From contig VKON01000207.1 of the NCBI GenBank assembly GCA_009741485.1, positions 90,014-154,013 of the forward strand: 64,000 nucleotides of DNA. Direction: 5' to 3'. The DNA comes from Malurus cyaneus samueli. Its lineage: Eukaryota; Chordata; Aves; Passeriformes; Maluridae. Below the pieces are notes generated by a model. That model was not told where the DNA came from, searched no databases, and saw nothing but the letters and a program-made list of their open reading frames with translations. Below are positions 1-61,030 of the stretch, piece after piece. The translations under genes and the position numbers were made by a program. Position 1 is the stretch's first letter; every line of letters begins with the position of its first letter.

Positions 1-1734
1 CCGCCTTTCTGATTCCTTTGCGACGCGGTTGCGAGAGGTACTGGGGCAGTACTAGGGAGTTTGGATGTGGCCCCGGCTGAGGGCTGCCTTCCTCCTTGAA
101 TCAACAGCTGACGCCTGGACCTATGTCCCTTCCTTGCCAGTGATAAGCCATCAGTGATCGGTTTACAGATCACGTCGTTACCGAAATAGCCGAACTCAAC
201 CCGCCAAAAAAAACAATCACACAACAACAAGGTAAGTTTGTGGTCCAAATGATTCCAAGTGGCAAAGGAACAGTTGTAGTGAATGAGGATTATGTGCTTA
301 AACAACCGCCGTCGGAGTGAGAAGCACTTCCTGGCCTTACTTCCCGGTGAAAGCACACTTAGAGCTGTAGGCTCTGTCACTCTGTGGAGGTTGTGGGCGA
401 CATTACTGACTGAAGTCTGGCGCCAGACCTTGGAAACACCCTCAAGAATGAAACGGGTCAGATCAGAGGACCAACATAGGTTTGTTATCAGTTCTACATC
501 TTGAAGGAGCATCACCATGTGGGTATACGAGAGGAAGGTGGTCGCAGGACGCTGTCCAAATTAGTTAAAGTTGAGAGTTTGTGTTGGCCAGGACCCATGA
601 TGTGAACCAAGTCAGTCAGCTGGAGACCTATGGTGCCGTCTTAACTCATGGCGGCTTTCAGGGTGAGCATGCTGGCTGGCCTTGAGTGACAGTGGTGTGC
701 AGACAGCTGATGTCACACCACCCTGCAGCTGGTTGGCTCGGTTTTCCTTGGGCCTACGTAAGGAGCCTTTAGCTGCACCAAGCTTTGTGGGATTGATGTG
801 TGCACGTCTCAACGATTCCCGGCGGGAGGGCTTAGAAGTAGATGAAGCATACACACCGAACTCAGCTTCTGAGCACTGTGAGGATTAGAGAACATGTTCA
901 GTGGATGGATAGAGAAAGAATTTCCACATAGACTTAAGAAGATGCATTGATCAGACAGAAGAAACAGCTTGAGTTTATTTCAGTAAGGATGTATCTTACT
1001 ATGTTCCTACTGTTTGCTAGGTCATTCTTAAGGAGATTTTTCGTGATATATAGAGAACGATGCAAGGAGCAGATGGACGTGAAGTTGAGATTCAAGAGTG
1101 TCGAAGTGAACTAACTAGTTGAATTAGGTATTGAATAATGAGAATTACCTTAATGCCCTTTCTATGGGCAGGTGGGTTGTTCAGCATCCTCAGGAGAGCA
1201 GAAGCGATTATGATGGTACCTCGACCATGCCTTCTTTTGCCCTCAGTTTACTTGCTGAGCGATGATGCCGTTAATCGTGTGTTCATTTGAGCTTTAGCGA
1301 TCGTGGCTGTATGCCATTCTTAGCTTGTGCCCTCCGCCTCCTGTCTGGTGGGGGTGGGATGAGGAGCAGAAAAAACTTGCCGTCTGGCTCTGCAAAGCAT
1401 GATCAGCAGTAATTAAAACAGCTTGTGTTATTTGAGCTGTTTCAGGCTCAAATCAAAAGCATAGCCCTTTCAGCTATTGTGAAGAAATTAGTTTTATCCT
1501 AGCCAAAACTACACTCGACTGTTTACTGTATATTTTGCTTATAGATTGTCTTGGCTTTTAATTTTCCTTTATCTAGGGTTGTTGTTTAGCAGAGTTTCTC
1601 AGCTCTCGACCTTGGAAATCCCTTTTGATGACTGGATTGGCAGAAGCAGTGTCAATGGTTTTTTCTGCTCCTTATTCCACCCCACCAGACATCACATTTG
1701 TCGTCGTGGCCGTGGATTTTACAGCGAAACGGCA
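1..1734. other. Unassigned 5' flank, CpG-rich and possibly noisy
   Basis: No gene, repeat family or RNA could be recognised. CpG dinucleotides are scattered through AT-balanced sequence (for example 120-210 and 1035-1310) outside any dense island, which is unusual for vertebrate non-coding DNA and resembles the corrupted copy at 3910-9925. Open frames here are short and show no recognisable protein. It may be genuine upstream sequence with base-call errors; no intact partner copy is present in the window to test that. Confidence 0.4.
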
Positions 1735-3170
1735 AAGACAAACCCTTGCACCGCGCAATCACCGCGGCCCGCGTGGGCTCGCGGCCGCGCTGCTCGGCAC
1801 ATGGCGCCCCTCCGGCCTCGCCCTGTGCCCGCACACTGGGATGCGAGCACTTCCGCGCCAGCACAGAGAGGAAGGGTGAACGGCGGAGACTCGGCAGCCC
1901 ACCGTCTCTGCTGCACAAACTGCTGCCGCCTCGCTGCGCGGAACCCACGGCGCGCTACTTGTCTCCCCCGCCCGGGCTCCTCCTCCCGCGGCCGCTCGGT
2001 CCTAGGGCGCAGGGCTGACATCACGCTCGGTTTCATCGACCGCGGGCAGGGGGGGCTGACCGATGTGGCGACGTGATGGTGCGGTCGGCGGATTTAGGAG
2101 CGCGCGGCGGCGGGAAGCGGAGCGCGTCCACTCGGTTCTCCTGCGCCCTCCGAGCGCGGTCGGACCATTGTTCGAGCGACAGAGCGGCGGTGCGCGGCGC
2201 GGGCGCGAACCGCAGGAACAGCGTCGTTCGCCAGCCCCGCCCGCGGCGCGGGAGCCGCCCGCCGACCGGGCTGCGGTACGAGATCCACGCGGGCCGCAGC
2301 GGGCTCGGGCCGGAAGGGCCCGGGGAGACTGGCAGCCGGCCCGGCGAACCGCAGGTAGGCAGGCCGGCCATGGCCTCACCTTCGCCAACCGAAGAGCTGT
2401 GCGCTGCCGGATGGAAGCGGGGTGGGCGTGACTGGCCGGTTTTGCAGTGGGAGATGCGGTCCGTACCGTCGCGAGGGTGTGGACGCCGGCGCCGGGCTGG
2501 CTCTCGGGCCCGCTCCTGATTCTCGCCGAGGGAGAGAGGGATTCTCCGGGTATGAGGCGGGCATGGGGTCGGTTGTCCGGGGCTCCTGTGGGGGGAGCCA
2601 TGCGGCCGCCGGAGGCCGGAGAGCGGCCGCGGCTCCGCTCCGGGTGTGGGGGGCGCCGGGGGAAGCGATCGTGGAGGACGGCCTTGGAAGCGCTTCTAGG
2701 GAGCGGCGCCTGTGCGGCCGCGCCATGAGCGGAGGCGGGCGAGGCGAGGCGCGCTGCCCGGTCCCTGTGGGTGGGCGGCGCGAGCTGTTGGGGATCAAAA
2801 TCGTGGTGGGGTCGGCGCGGAGCAGAGAGAGAAACAGGGCGGGGGGGAAGTTTTGCGCGCCGTGAGTGTTTCCCGGGTGCCGAGGGCGCGAGGTTGTGCC
2901 GCGCCGGGTCGCCGGCACGCTGCATTGTTCCCCGCGGGGTCCCTGGCCACGCTTCGCAGCCACCGCTGCGGGGCTACGTCCGATCGTGCTCCTCTCCGTC
3001 ATCGCCATTGTTCGCGGCCCGGAGCGGCCGGTGGTGTGGAGCGCAGGCGTGCGCCCAGAGCGGGTGTTTCCACCCCCGCCTGATGCCTCGGGCATTGGGC
3101 TGTAGGGTGTTCGGAGCGAGCACCCCGGGCGGGCAGACCCTATCGCTTCCCCGCTAAGTCTGCGCGAGGG
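1735..3170 (+). promoter_or_regulatory. CHD1: CpG island, probable CHD1 promoter and first exon
   Basis: About 1.4 kb is very rich in G+C and CpG, flanked by AT-rich DNA. It contains GC boxes (for example near 2837) and an ETS-like CCGGAAG at 2310. No TATA box is obvious, as usual for housekeeping island promoters. A good splice donor (CGCAG/GTAGGC) sits at 2354/2355 and could end a non-coding first exon that joins the acceptor at 10077. The long open frames on both strands here are a by-product of low stop-codon density. The link to CHD1 is inferred from position and orientation, being the only island upstream of the ATG exon. Confidence 0.7.
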
Positions 3171-3909
3171 CACAATTTGATCTGGACATTATCTCTGAGT
3201 TTATACTTGCGGCCCATTTACGTGAGCTAAACTTTCTCTGCTGCATCGGATATTGATTGGAGTGATCTGACTAGGATACTCATGTATGTGAAATTGATCA
3301 TTCCATCTGTGGGTTTTCCTGGTTGATTAGGGAAATCGTATGTTAACGCCATACGTCTGTATGGGGGTAGCATTATGTGTGTTCCTAGAAAATGCACTTC
3401 ACTGTATTTTGTGCATGAAATATATTTTGCCAAGCATCTTAGCAGAACATTAATATTTACCTACCTCTTCAAGTAGGCCTTTTTTCTTTTAAATTTAGAT
3501 AGTTGTCCTGAATTCAATACTATATTAAAAGTTAAGCACTCAGGTGTAATGGAGTAAAGCACTATTACTGTTCTCCCCAGTACTAAAGAAATGTAATTCA
3601 TCCACTTTTCCTATTCTGTAGCTAGTAGTTCAGCAGCAGTGTACATTTGTGCACCATCCATGGAGTTGCTTAAAGAAGCATAATGGCATAAGAAGTGTAT
3701 CTGACCTGGCTGCAGTCAACCCGACAGGAGTCTTCTGCCTTTTGTGCCTTTTGTTTTTCTTTACAGTTTTTTACATACTAATATGTAAAGAAGATATAAG
3801 ATATCTAAGAAGATATATGGAACCTGTTGTTCTTTTTTGTTTTCATAGACACGGGTCCTTTTTTTTTTTTTTCGGTGGAATGTATATGGTTAGCCTGATG
3901 TCCCAAATA
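3171..3909. other. Spacer between CpG island and duplication
   Basis: AT-rich sequence with no recognisable gene or repeat. It contains short poly-T runs (3870 region). It would be the proximal part of the first CHD1 intron if the first exon lies in the island. Confidence 0.4.
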
Positions 3910-6900
3910 TGCTGGTTGTGAGTTTCAGACATGGCATCACACTGATGACCCTTTTCTCTTAGTGGAAAAAACCTTGTTTGTGTTTGGTTGTCTTAATTGT
4001 TATATACCTTATTGTGTTAATGTTTTCCTTTACCATTTTGGTATTTTGGAAAAATCTTGTACCCACTGAGACGACTAAAGCAAACCTCAGTGTCTGGAAT
4101 ATACAGCAGTACCATCGAAGTGGATTCTGGTATCATCTTGTTGTAACTGATGGCTTTTACTTTACTTTTTATATTTTCAATACTTTACCCTGAATGGGCA
4201 AATCTGATGAGAAGTGTAAAGACAGTGCGGTCGGTAGCCTTTCTTAATTTCAGTTTTTTGCCTGTATGTCTATTAATATTTGCTTCTAAGTAGTTATATT
4301 TGAATCAGTGCTAGTTTGGTGTTTAGGCTCGTCATAGTTCACGAGTTATGGCTTTGCTATTCTTCTCGTAACCTGTTTGTTCATTCACTTTCTTTAGCTC
4401 CATGGTGATCTTGTGTATGCTTACATAGTGACCTGTCATTGCCATCTCAGCACCATATAGTATCGGTTTGAGGGGCCCAGTGGCGGGCGTCATCAACAGT
4501 GCATAATTGAATTAACGTTAACTTTTCTCTGTCTCCGCACGGTGCACATGATCGTCTGTGATTACTCACCCCTGTATTACCTGTCTTTCACGGGGCAGTG
4601 GTTCACTCAGTTTTTAATAATTTGCTTCTATTGTATTGTTCTTGCGCTGTTAGCACTCGTATCGCTGAAGTGTACTTATTTGGATGCAGGCCGTGTGTTC
4701 TCTGCCGACCTGAGGTACGTCCTGTATGCTCCAATTTCCGTCTTCTATCGGTGGATTGTCCGTTTGGCGCCTGTTTAAGAATGTGCTTGCATCTGCGGTG
4801 AGCATTTGTTCGGTAGCAATTCAAGTTCGTTCCTAGACATTCCAGTTACTCCTCATGACATGCCCAAGTTTACGTTTCGTCCTGGACTTTCTCAGGTTTC
4901 GCATCACTTGCTCGTGGGTGTTAGCTTCTCTTAAGCAGGTGGTTTGTGACTTGTGCTGTTTTTCCGCTGTTTTTGGCGTCACGCTTTGACTAGTAAGCTA
5001 ATTCTGCGTCAGGGCCTACCGACATTGTTTACGAGATGGCATATCGCTTGGGTAGAGAGCGACTCTATTATTGCTCATCCTCCGAGGCGTTGAGTTTATC
5101 ACGCAATATTGCTGGCCGAACTTCCCAGTAGTCATTGGCTGGACGCCGGGATTGCTTAGTCCGGGTGCAATTATGTCCGTGCCTCAGGCATTTTTAATCG
5201 TTTTGTCCTTTTGCTTCCAGGGGGGGTTTGTTGCTAGCACAGATGGTAGATTTGCCGTCTTTGAGTTTCTGTAGCCTTACGATTAAGTAATTTCTGCGGA
5301 TTTTGCTTCATCAGTTTGCTCCTGTTACACTCCGTTTAGTTTCTGTTTGGGGCTTATTTCCTTTTACTAACGCACCCACCTCCCACTGGTTCGGACACGT
5401 TGTGATTTTCTTCATTGCAACGGGAGCCCCTTGTTCGGAATCTATGAGGTCCTTTGTCTTGAAATGTGATGCCTAATATCTGATAGTTGTTCGGTTATAG
5501 ACTCAGCGCATGTCATAGTTCTTCATTTCACTAGTTGCGGAGGACGCGTCCTCACTTTTAATTGCTGGCAGTGAGATTTTTCTTCATTGTAATGTTGAAG
5601 TCAACTCTTAGCTTCGACCGATTTTCAATGCCATGTTTCTGCTTCTGTCATTGATATCCATGTCTTTACAGGCAGGGCCTTGGCCGTTCATTTTGTGTTG
5701 ATATCGGGCGTGTTTTGTACAGTAAAGTGGATTGCTGTTTTCCGTTATGGACCTCTTCTAGTATCATTTGTTCAATTTGCTAAATTTTTCCATGAATTAT
5801 CCTTGGGTTCTTTTGTGATTTTCTTTAAAATTTGTCGGTGTTCCCGTATTTCTGATTTCACCTCCCAGGCTCTTTTGGGCATGCACTGTGCATAGTTACT
5901 TACTTTGAACGTGTTGCTGTAGATTATCCTTCGTATGGTCTGTGAATTTTAGAGCTGATCCCTATGTTTCTCGCTTTACGTGACCCATTCGTTCCGTGTG
6001 CTGTGGATGCGGCAGATTGAGAGCTGTGCTGGGCTACCTCAACAGGAATCATCAATTAATCGGCGCCGCAAGGTGCAGGCGAATCTTTGATATTGCCAGC
6101 ATTGGTGTTAATCCTGAGATTCTTTCACTTTGTGTCGATTTCCGAAATCTTTTCACCTGTTCCAGGCGTAGCCATTCCACTTGCTTTGGTGTCTGGTGTA
6201 ACTTCCATTAATTGTCATTCTGAAGTGACTTAATTCTGAATGCCGGGGGCCCTTATCCTTACTTTCAGAAGTTAGCAAGCGTCCTGGCTGGTTACCAACC
6301 CCAGCCCACATGTTATGTGGACCAATGACTGCCGTTGCAGTCTGTAGAAATTCATTCCTTGAGTGAGCAAGGATGCCTAGACCTTTGATTTATGCACTCT
6401 GTGCAGTTGTGCTGTCCTTATTCCTGTGTCTGGCTGTGAACGTTTCTTTTTTTTCTGCAGTGGCAAGCGAATAGTTTCACTTCTGCTGATCCTTTCCGTG
6501 GTTTGTCTGTTTGTCTGGTTAGATCCGTGAACGTTCTGGTGCCAGGTGTGCTTGTGCTGTTCTGTTTTTCTGCTGTCGAGTGATGGGACCTTTGGCACCG
6601 GTCCTTGCCGCTTTCGCAGCTTGATGCTTGAATCAGTCATAGCCACAGCTGAACCTGTTCCTTCGTCTGTAGTTGCTGTTCTGCTTTTCGGGTTGTCCGT
6701 GGAGGTTAATTTCCGTCTGTTTCTTATACTCTATGTTTTTCGTAGTCAGCTCTTACGTCTGTTCATGACTGCAGTGAGTGTGACACCGAATTATTGCAGT
6801 CCTTTGCGACGCTTCTCCGCGAGCAATTTTGCTGTGGTTTGACAGCAATTCGCATTGGGCTCCTTAATTATGAGATGCTAGTCCAGTGTGTGTCTCAGGA

Positions 6901-9900
6901 AGTTAATCACCCGCGGGCGTTTCCTGAGCTGCAGACTTGTTCGCAGTCTGTTTGCCTTTGTGGCAGTTGCTTTTCTCTCTTTGCTTTTCTGTGTTCGCGC
7001 CCGGTTCTGCTTTGCACCTTCCTTTTCTACAGGTCCAGCACTGTTGGTCCCTTTGTGTGCTGGCGGTAGTTGCACTTGCTCCAGCCAGAGGGCTGCTTCG
7101 CGCGACTTTACCAGTCTTCCTGACCTGTGTAATCTTCGCCATCGTTGGTCGTGGGTTTCTCTTGCTTGTGATTGCTGGTCTGTGGCCTGCCGAGTAGAAG
7201 TTACCACTTATAGGCTTCTTTTCCTTGTATATACTTTGTTTGTCCGCCATTAATTGCATTTGCCAGTTTTGGTTTCTGATTCTTGCTTGGGATTCATTGG
7301 CCAGCATTTTGCAGCATTACTTGATGTTCTTTTTAGTGGTACTTTTGGTTGCTATTCGCCGTATCTTGTATTGACTTCATGCACGATCTTGTCAACAGGG
7401 TAGCTTGTATGTCCATGATCTGCAACTTCTGTTCTTACCGCGTTCCTCGTATTTCCTCTTATTACTTGGTTTTGCGGACATTGTCTTCACCGTTAGGTGT
7501 CCTACCCTTGTACGCGGTGGTGGTGTGCTGACTCCGTTACTTTTCATTCTGCTTGGGCTTTCAGGTCGAAATGTTCCACCCCCGTCTTTTTTTCTGGACA
7601 CTTTCGATTACACTACTCTTCATTCATGTCTGGTTTTGTCTGCATGTGCTCTCCGGTTTGATTTTGGGCGTCCTGTGAAGCCTTGTCCCGTTTTTGTCTC
7701 CATGGTTGTGCCCATATGTTCCGATTTCCATTGTTTCTGGAGTTCTTTTACATGATAGTTTTTCCTGTCCTCAGTTTGTTCAGCCGTCTGTAACTCAGCC
7801 TATCCCGCTCCTGTCTCCTTCTTTTTAGGTTCTTTATCCTTTTTTGTGGTGCAATCTCTTAAAGGGCTTTGGTCACGCCTCATTGTGTTTCTGGTCGTGT
7901 GTGTTGCGTTGCTACCTTGTGTTGGGATCCATGCTTGGCTGATGTGCAGGTTTCGGGCTCTCTTGTTGCTTTGAAAGATGTCTTTCACAAGAGCCTTGCC
8001 TTGTGTTCATGGTCCATGCAAGCTGAGTCAAGGTTTCCGTTTAGTTTTTACTTCTTTCTTTGCAGGTGCAGGCACGTACCTATTCAGACGGACCGAGCTG
8101 TGTTTCTTATCCCGGAATTCAGTTAGAGTCTGCTCTGATGATGAACGCTCATTTGTAAGCTTGACGCTATCTCTTTGTGCCTTGTTCTTTTCCTGCCCCC
8201 ATATTGATCCTTTCCTGCATCTTATTTAAACGTGCCTTCTTTGACTCTCTACTTGCTTTGCCTGCTTGCTGCTTTTTATTGGTATTGACCAGTAGTATTC
8301 TATTGCACGTTTGATGGGCCTGTTGTTTATCTCCCCTTAGCTCTCACTCATTTTTTCCCCCGCCCCAATATCACCAGCCAATGTGTGTGTGTGTGTGGGT
8401 TTGTAGCCGTATCGTTTCTTTTTTCAGTGTTGACTTTAAGTTCGCTTAATTGTTATCTGTTTGCTGTTCTCCGAATGTAAGCTTCCTCTAGAATGCGCAC
8501 TGAAATCAGTGTTGTTACTTAGCTGTTTTTGGGTTTACTCGTCGACTTCCACGGGTCTTAATGTTCTGTGTCTTTGCATGTGGTTGTTTAGCTTGCCATT
8601 CGGATTTGTTTCTTGTCGTTTTCTCTTGTGTGCTCTGTCTCAGGGAACTTTTTTCCGCTACTCGTGAAACTGCCAGCCGTGGCCGTATGGCTCTGTGGAA
8701 GTTCACTTTTTTAGCTTTCAATTTTTCGGCCTTCCTCAGTTTCATGCAGTCTATTTTATTATGGGTTTGGACCTTTTTTACTTTCAATTGTATGTAACTC
8801 TTCTACCCTGTGTTGTTTTTCTTTCACGGAGTTTGCAGTTGCTCAGCAGCTTTGTTGATCTTTGTTGTGCCTGTAGGGGGGTCTTGGGAGTGTCTGTCGT
8901 GACGGCCATCTTTCGTCTGTCCTTCTTACCATGCTTTGATGTGTGTGTACTGCTTTGAATATCCGGGCTGAAGGCGGCGTTGTCTTACAATGATATTGCA
9001 ATGTTTTCTAGCCTTTGCGCCATGAATGTTGTCCTGACACCTTAGTTTTTTGTAGCATTCCTTTTGCTTGGCTTTTCCTGTGTGCGTTATGCTGTGGTCT
9101 GTCCTCCCTTCGCGTGCTCAATCTTCACATGTGTATCTTGGTGGTTGTGTTGTCCCACCGTCTCACTTCAGCACGGTGGTTCTTAGGCTTTTCCCTTCTT
9201 TTGTTTTATTTTTCCATATCTTATGCTGATTTCAGTGTTCGCCCGTCTTTTTCTATTGTCTTCCTTTAGTTTGCGGGGGTGCTTTTTGGCTTGGGTGTCT
9301 CTTCGGTTTTTTCTTTTCGTTGAATTTCCGTGGAATGCCATGTGAGGTTTCTTCTTCAAGGGCCTGTTGCTGCTTTTATTACTGTTTTACTTACGTCATT
9401 GTCTTTGCTGGAACTGGGGCGGCAGCGCCAGAGCGTGCCCAGGGAGGCCCTATTTGTTTTGAGTTAGTACCTCGCTTGTGAGCTCTGCTGTTCTTTGTGT
9501 GTGGTTGTGTTTTGTCGTTCCGTTGCTTTGCTTTGTTGGCTCTGCACTTTGTTCTAGCTTTCATAGTGTTCTTCATTCTCCTCGGCACTTAGTTTCTTGG
9601 ATCCGTCACATGGAGATCTAGCAAGCCGGGAGTTGGACTGCCACGTGGTAGTGGGTGCTGGCAGCTCGACCCATATGTGAATCAGACGACTGACCTACCA
9701 GGCATGTATGTGGAATTTGGACCTGTTCTTGACCCTTTTCTTATGAGTGCTTTTGTGCTGATGTTTTTCTTTAATCTGTCATGCAGGGTGCTCTTGCATT
9801 GTCCTGTCGAGGCCCTCTGCTAAGTTTGACCTTTGCAGCTTGCATTTCTATTTGTGCTCCGTGCCTCATGGGATTGTTTTTAATTCTCTTTGTCGGCTTT

Positions 9901-9925
9901 TTGCTTAGCCATGAACTGATAACAC
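3910..9925 (+). repeat. Corrupted, A-poor shadow copy of 9936-17210
   Basis: This block matches the next 7.3 kb in the same orientation and order, with many small deletions and substitutions. Anchors include 3910/9936, 4191/10235, 4938/11105, 6185/12625, 8685/15687, 9537/16709 and 9793/17068. The copy is about 17 percent shorter. The plus strand has lost many A residues and gained CpG dinucleotides. All three stop codons contain A, so A loss also creates spurious plus-strand open frames between 6.5 and 9.2 kb. An uncorrected long read left beside the corrected sequence is the likeliest cause; a true tandem duplication is much less likely. Confidence 0.85.
4191..4245 (+). pseudogene. CHD1: Ruined duplicate of CHD1 first coding exon
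   Basis: This aligns with the start exon at 10234-10283. The initiator ATG is altered (CCTGAATGGG in place of ACAATGAATGGG), the frame has several indels, and the GTAAGC donor has become GTAGCC. The upstream acceptor AG is also lost near 4040. It cannot encode the CHD1 N-terminus and belongs to the shadow copy. Confidence 0.75.
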
Positions 9926-10077
9926 ACAAAATAAATGCTGGTTGTGAGTTTCAGACATGGCATCAAACGTGATGACCCTTTTCACTCTTAGTGGGAAAAA
10001 ACCTTGTTTGTGTTTGGTATGTCTTTAATTGTAAATATACCTTAAAATTGTGTTAATGTTTTCCTTTACCATTTTAG

Positions 10078-10233
10078 GTATTTTGAGAAAAATCTTGAAT
10101 ACCCACTGAGAACACTAAAGCAAACACATACAGTGTCTGGAAAATATACAGAGTACCAAGAAGTGGATTCCTGGTATCCATCTTGTAACCTGAGTAGACT
10201 TTTATTTATTTTTTTAACTTTTCAATATTTACA
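10078..10233 (+). other. CHD1: Probable 5' UTR part of CHD1 ATG exon
   Basis: A strong acceptor (polypyrimidine tract ending ATTTTAG at 10077) precedes the start codon by 156 nt. Spliced to a first exon in the CpG island, this would form the rest of the 5' UTR. The boundary is an inference; no transcript is available. Confidence 0.5.
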
Positions 10234-60421
<50,188 letters not shown>

Positions 60422-60829
60422 CAAAGACTGACATTTTCTGGACCTTCTTTTAGCCATATACAGTAAATTAACACAGTAATTGCCTTACATGACTTGAAAG
60501 ATACAGACGGGATATTCTATCAGTAGCGGTATTATTACTTCTTCCCAGGATGCAAGGTCTATTATCCCAACAGAAGAAAAATATTTTTATATTTGAAGTT
60601 TATGCTGCACTGTGCTGCAAATGCTGTGGCACTTTTTTTAAGAAATGGAAGATGTTTACTTTTACAGGGACCTCAACACTGCCCATTTCAGACTGGATCT
60701 TACTATAAAACTTGTCATGTCAGAGTGGTTTGAGGCTGATAATGTTTTAAGTTATGTTTGTAAACGAACTTTTAAACACTGACCTGTGCTCATATTTCAG
60801 GAGGGAATGGGGAGAATACCTTTTTTCTT

Positions 60830-60835
60830 AATAAA
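60830..60835 (+). terminator. CHD1: Poly(A) signal AATAAA, proximal
   Basis: Canonical AATAAA 409 bp after the stop codon. Confidence 0.6.
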
Positions 60836-61007
60836 CTCTCAAGGACTTTGTTCACTTTCCAAAGCTACTTGTTTACATTGTACACTGCGACCACCTTGCC
60901 GCTTTTCATCACAAGCTTGAATATTTAAATTCTGTACCTATAACTGTAATATAGCCAGGATTTCTCCTGTTTGTGATCAGTTATAATGCCTTTTTACAAA
61001 ACAAACA

Positions 61008-61013
61008 AATAAA
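61008..61013 (+). terminator. CHD1: Poly(A) signal AATAAA, distal
   Basis: Canonical AATAAA 587 bp after the stop, followed by T- and GT-containing sequence (GTGGCTGTAACTTGTTG) that could be the downstream element. Confidence 0.65.
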
Positions 61014-61030
61014 AAAAAGTAAAACACGTG

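Larger units (their letters stand above)
60422..61030 (+). other. CHD1: CHD1 3' UTR
   Basis: Non-coding sequence after the stop, AT-rich, up to the poly(A) signals at 60830 and 61008. The exact end is inferred from the signals; an extended 3' UTR beyond 61030 is possible. Confidence 0.7.

Noticed and set aside
2002..3173. Long open frames on both strands in the GC-rich region (up to 307 codons)
   Set aside because: Stop codons are rare in CpG islands. Frames overlap on both strands, and the peptides are Arg/Pro/Gly-rich without any domain.
6500..9270. Cluster of plus-strand open frames with hydrophobic, Phe/Leu/Cys-rich products that resemble membrane proteins
   Set aside because: They lie in the A-depleted shadow copy, where loss of A removes stops and T richness yields Phe/Leu. 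The intact copy does not preserve these frames.
3910..9925. Adenosine-to-inosine type hypermutation as the cause of A loss
   Set aside because: A residues are deleted or replaced by C, T or G, not consistently by G.
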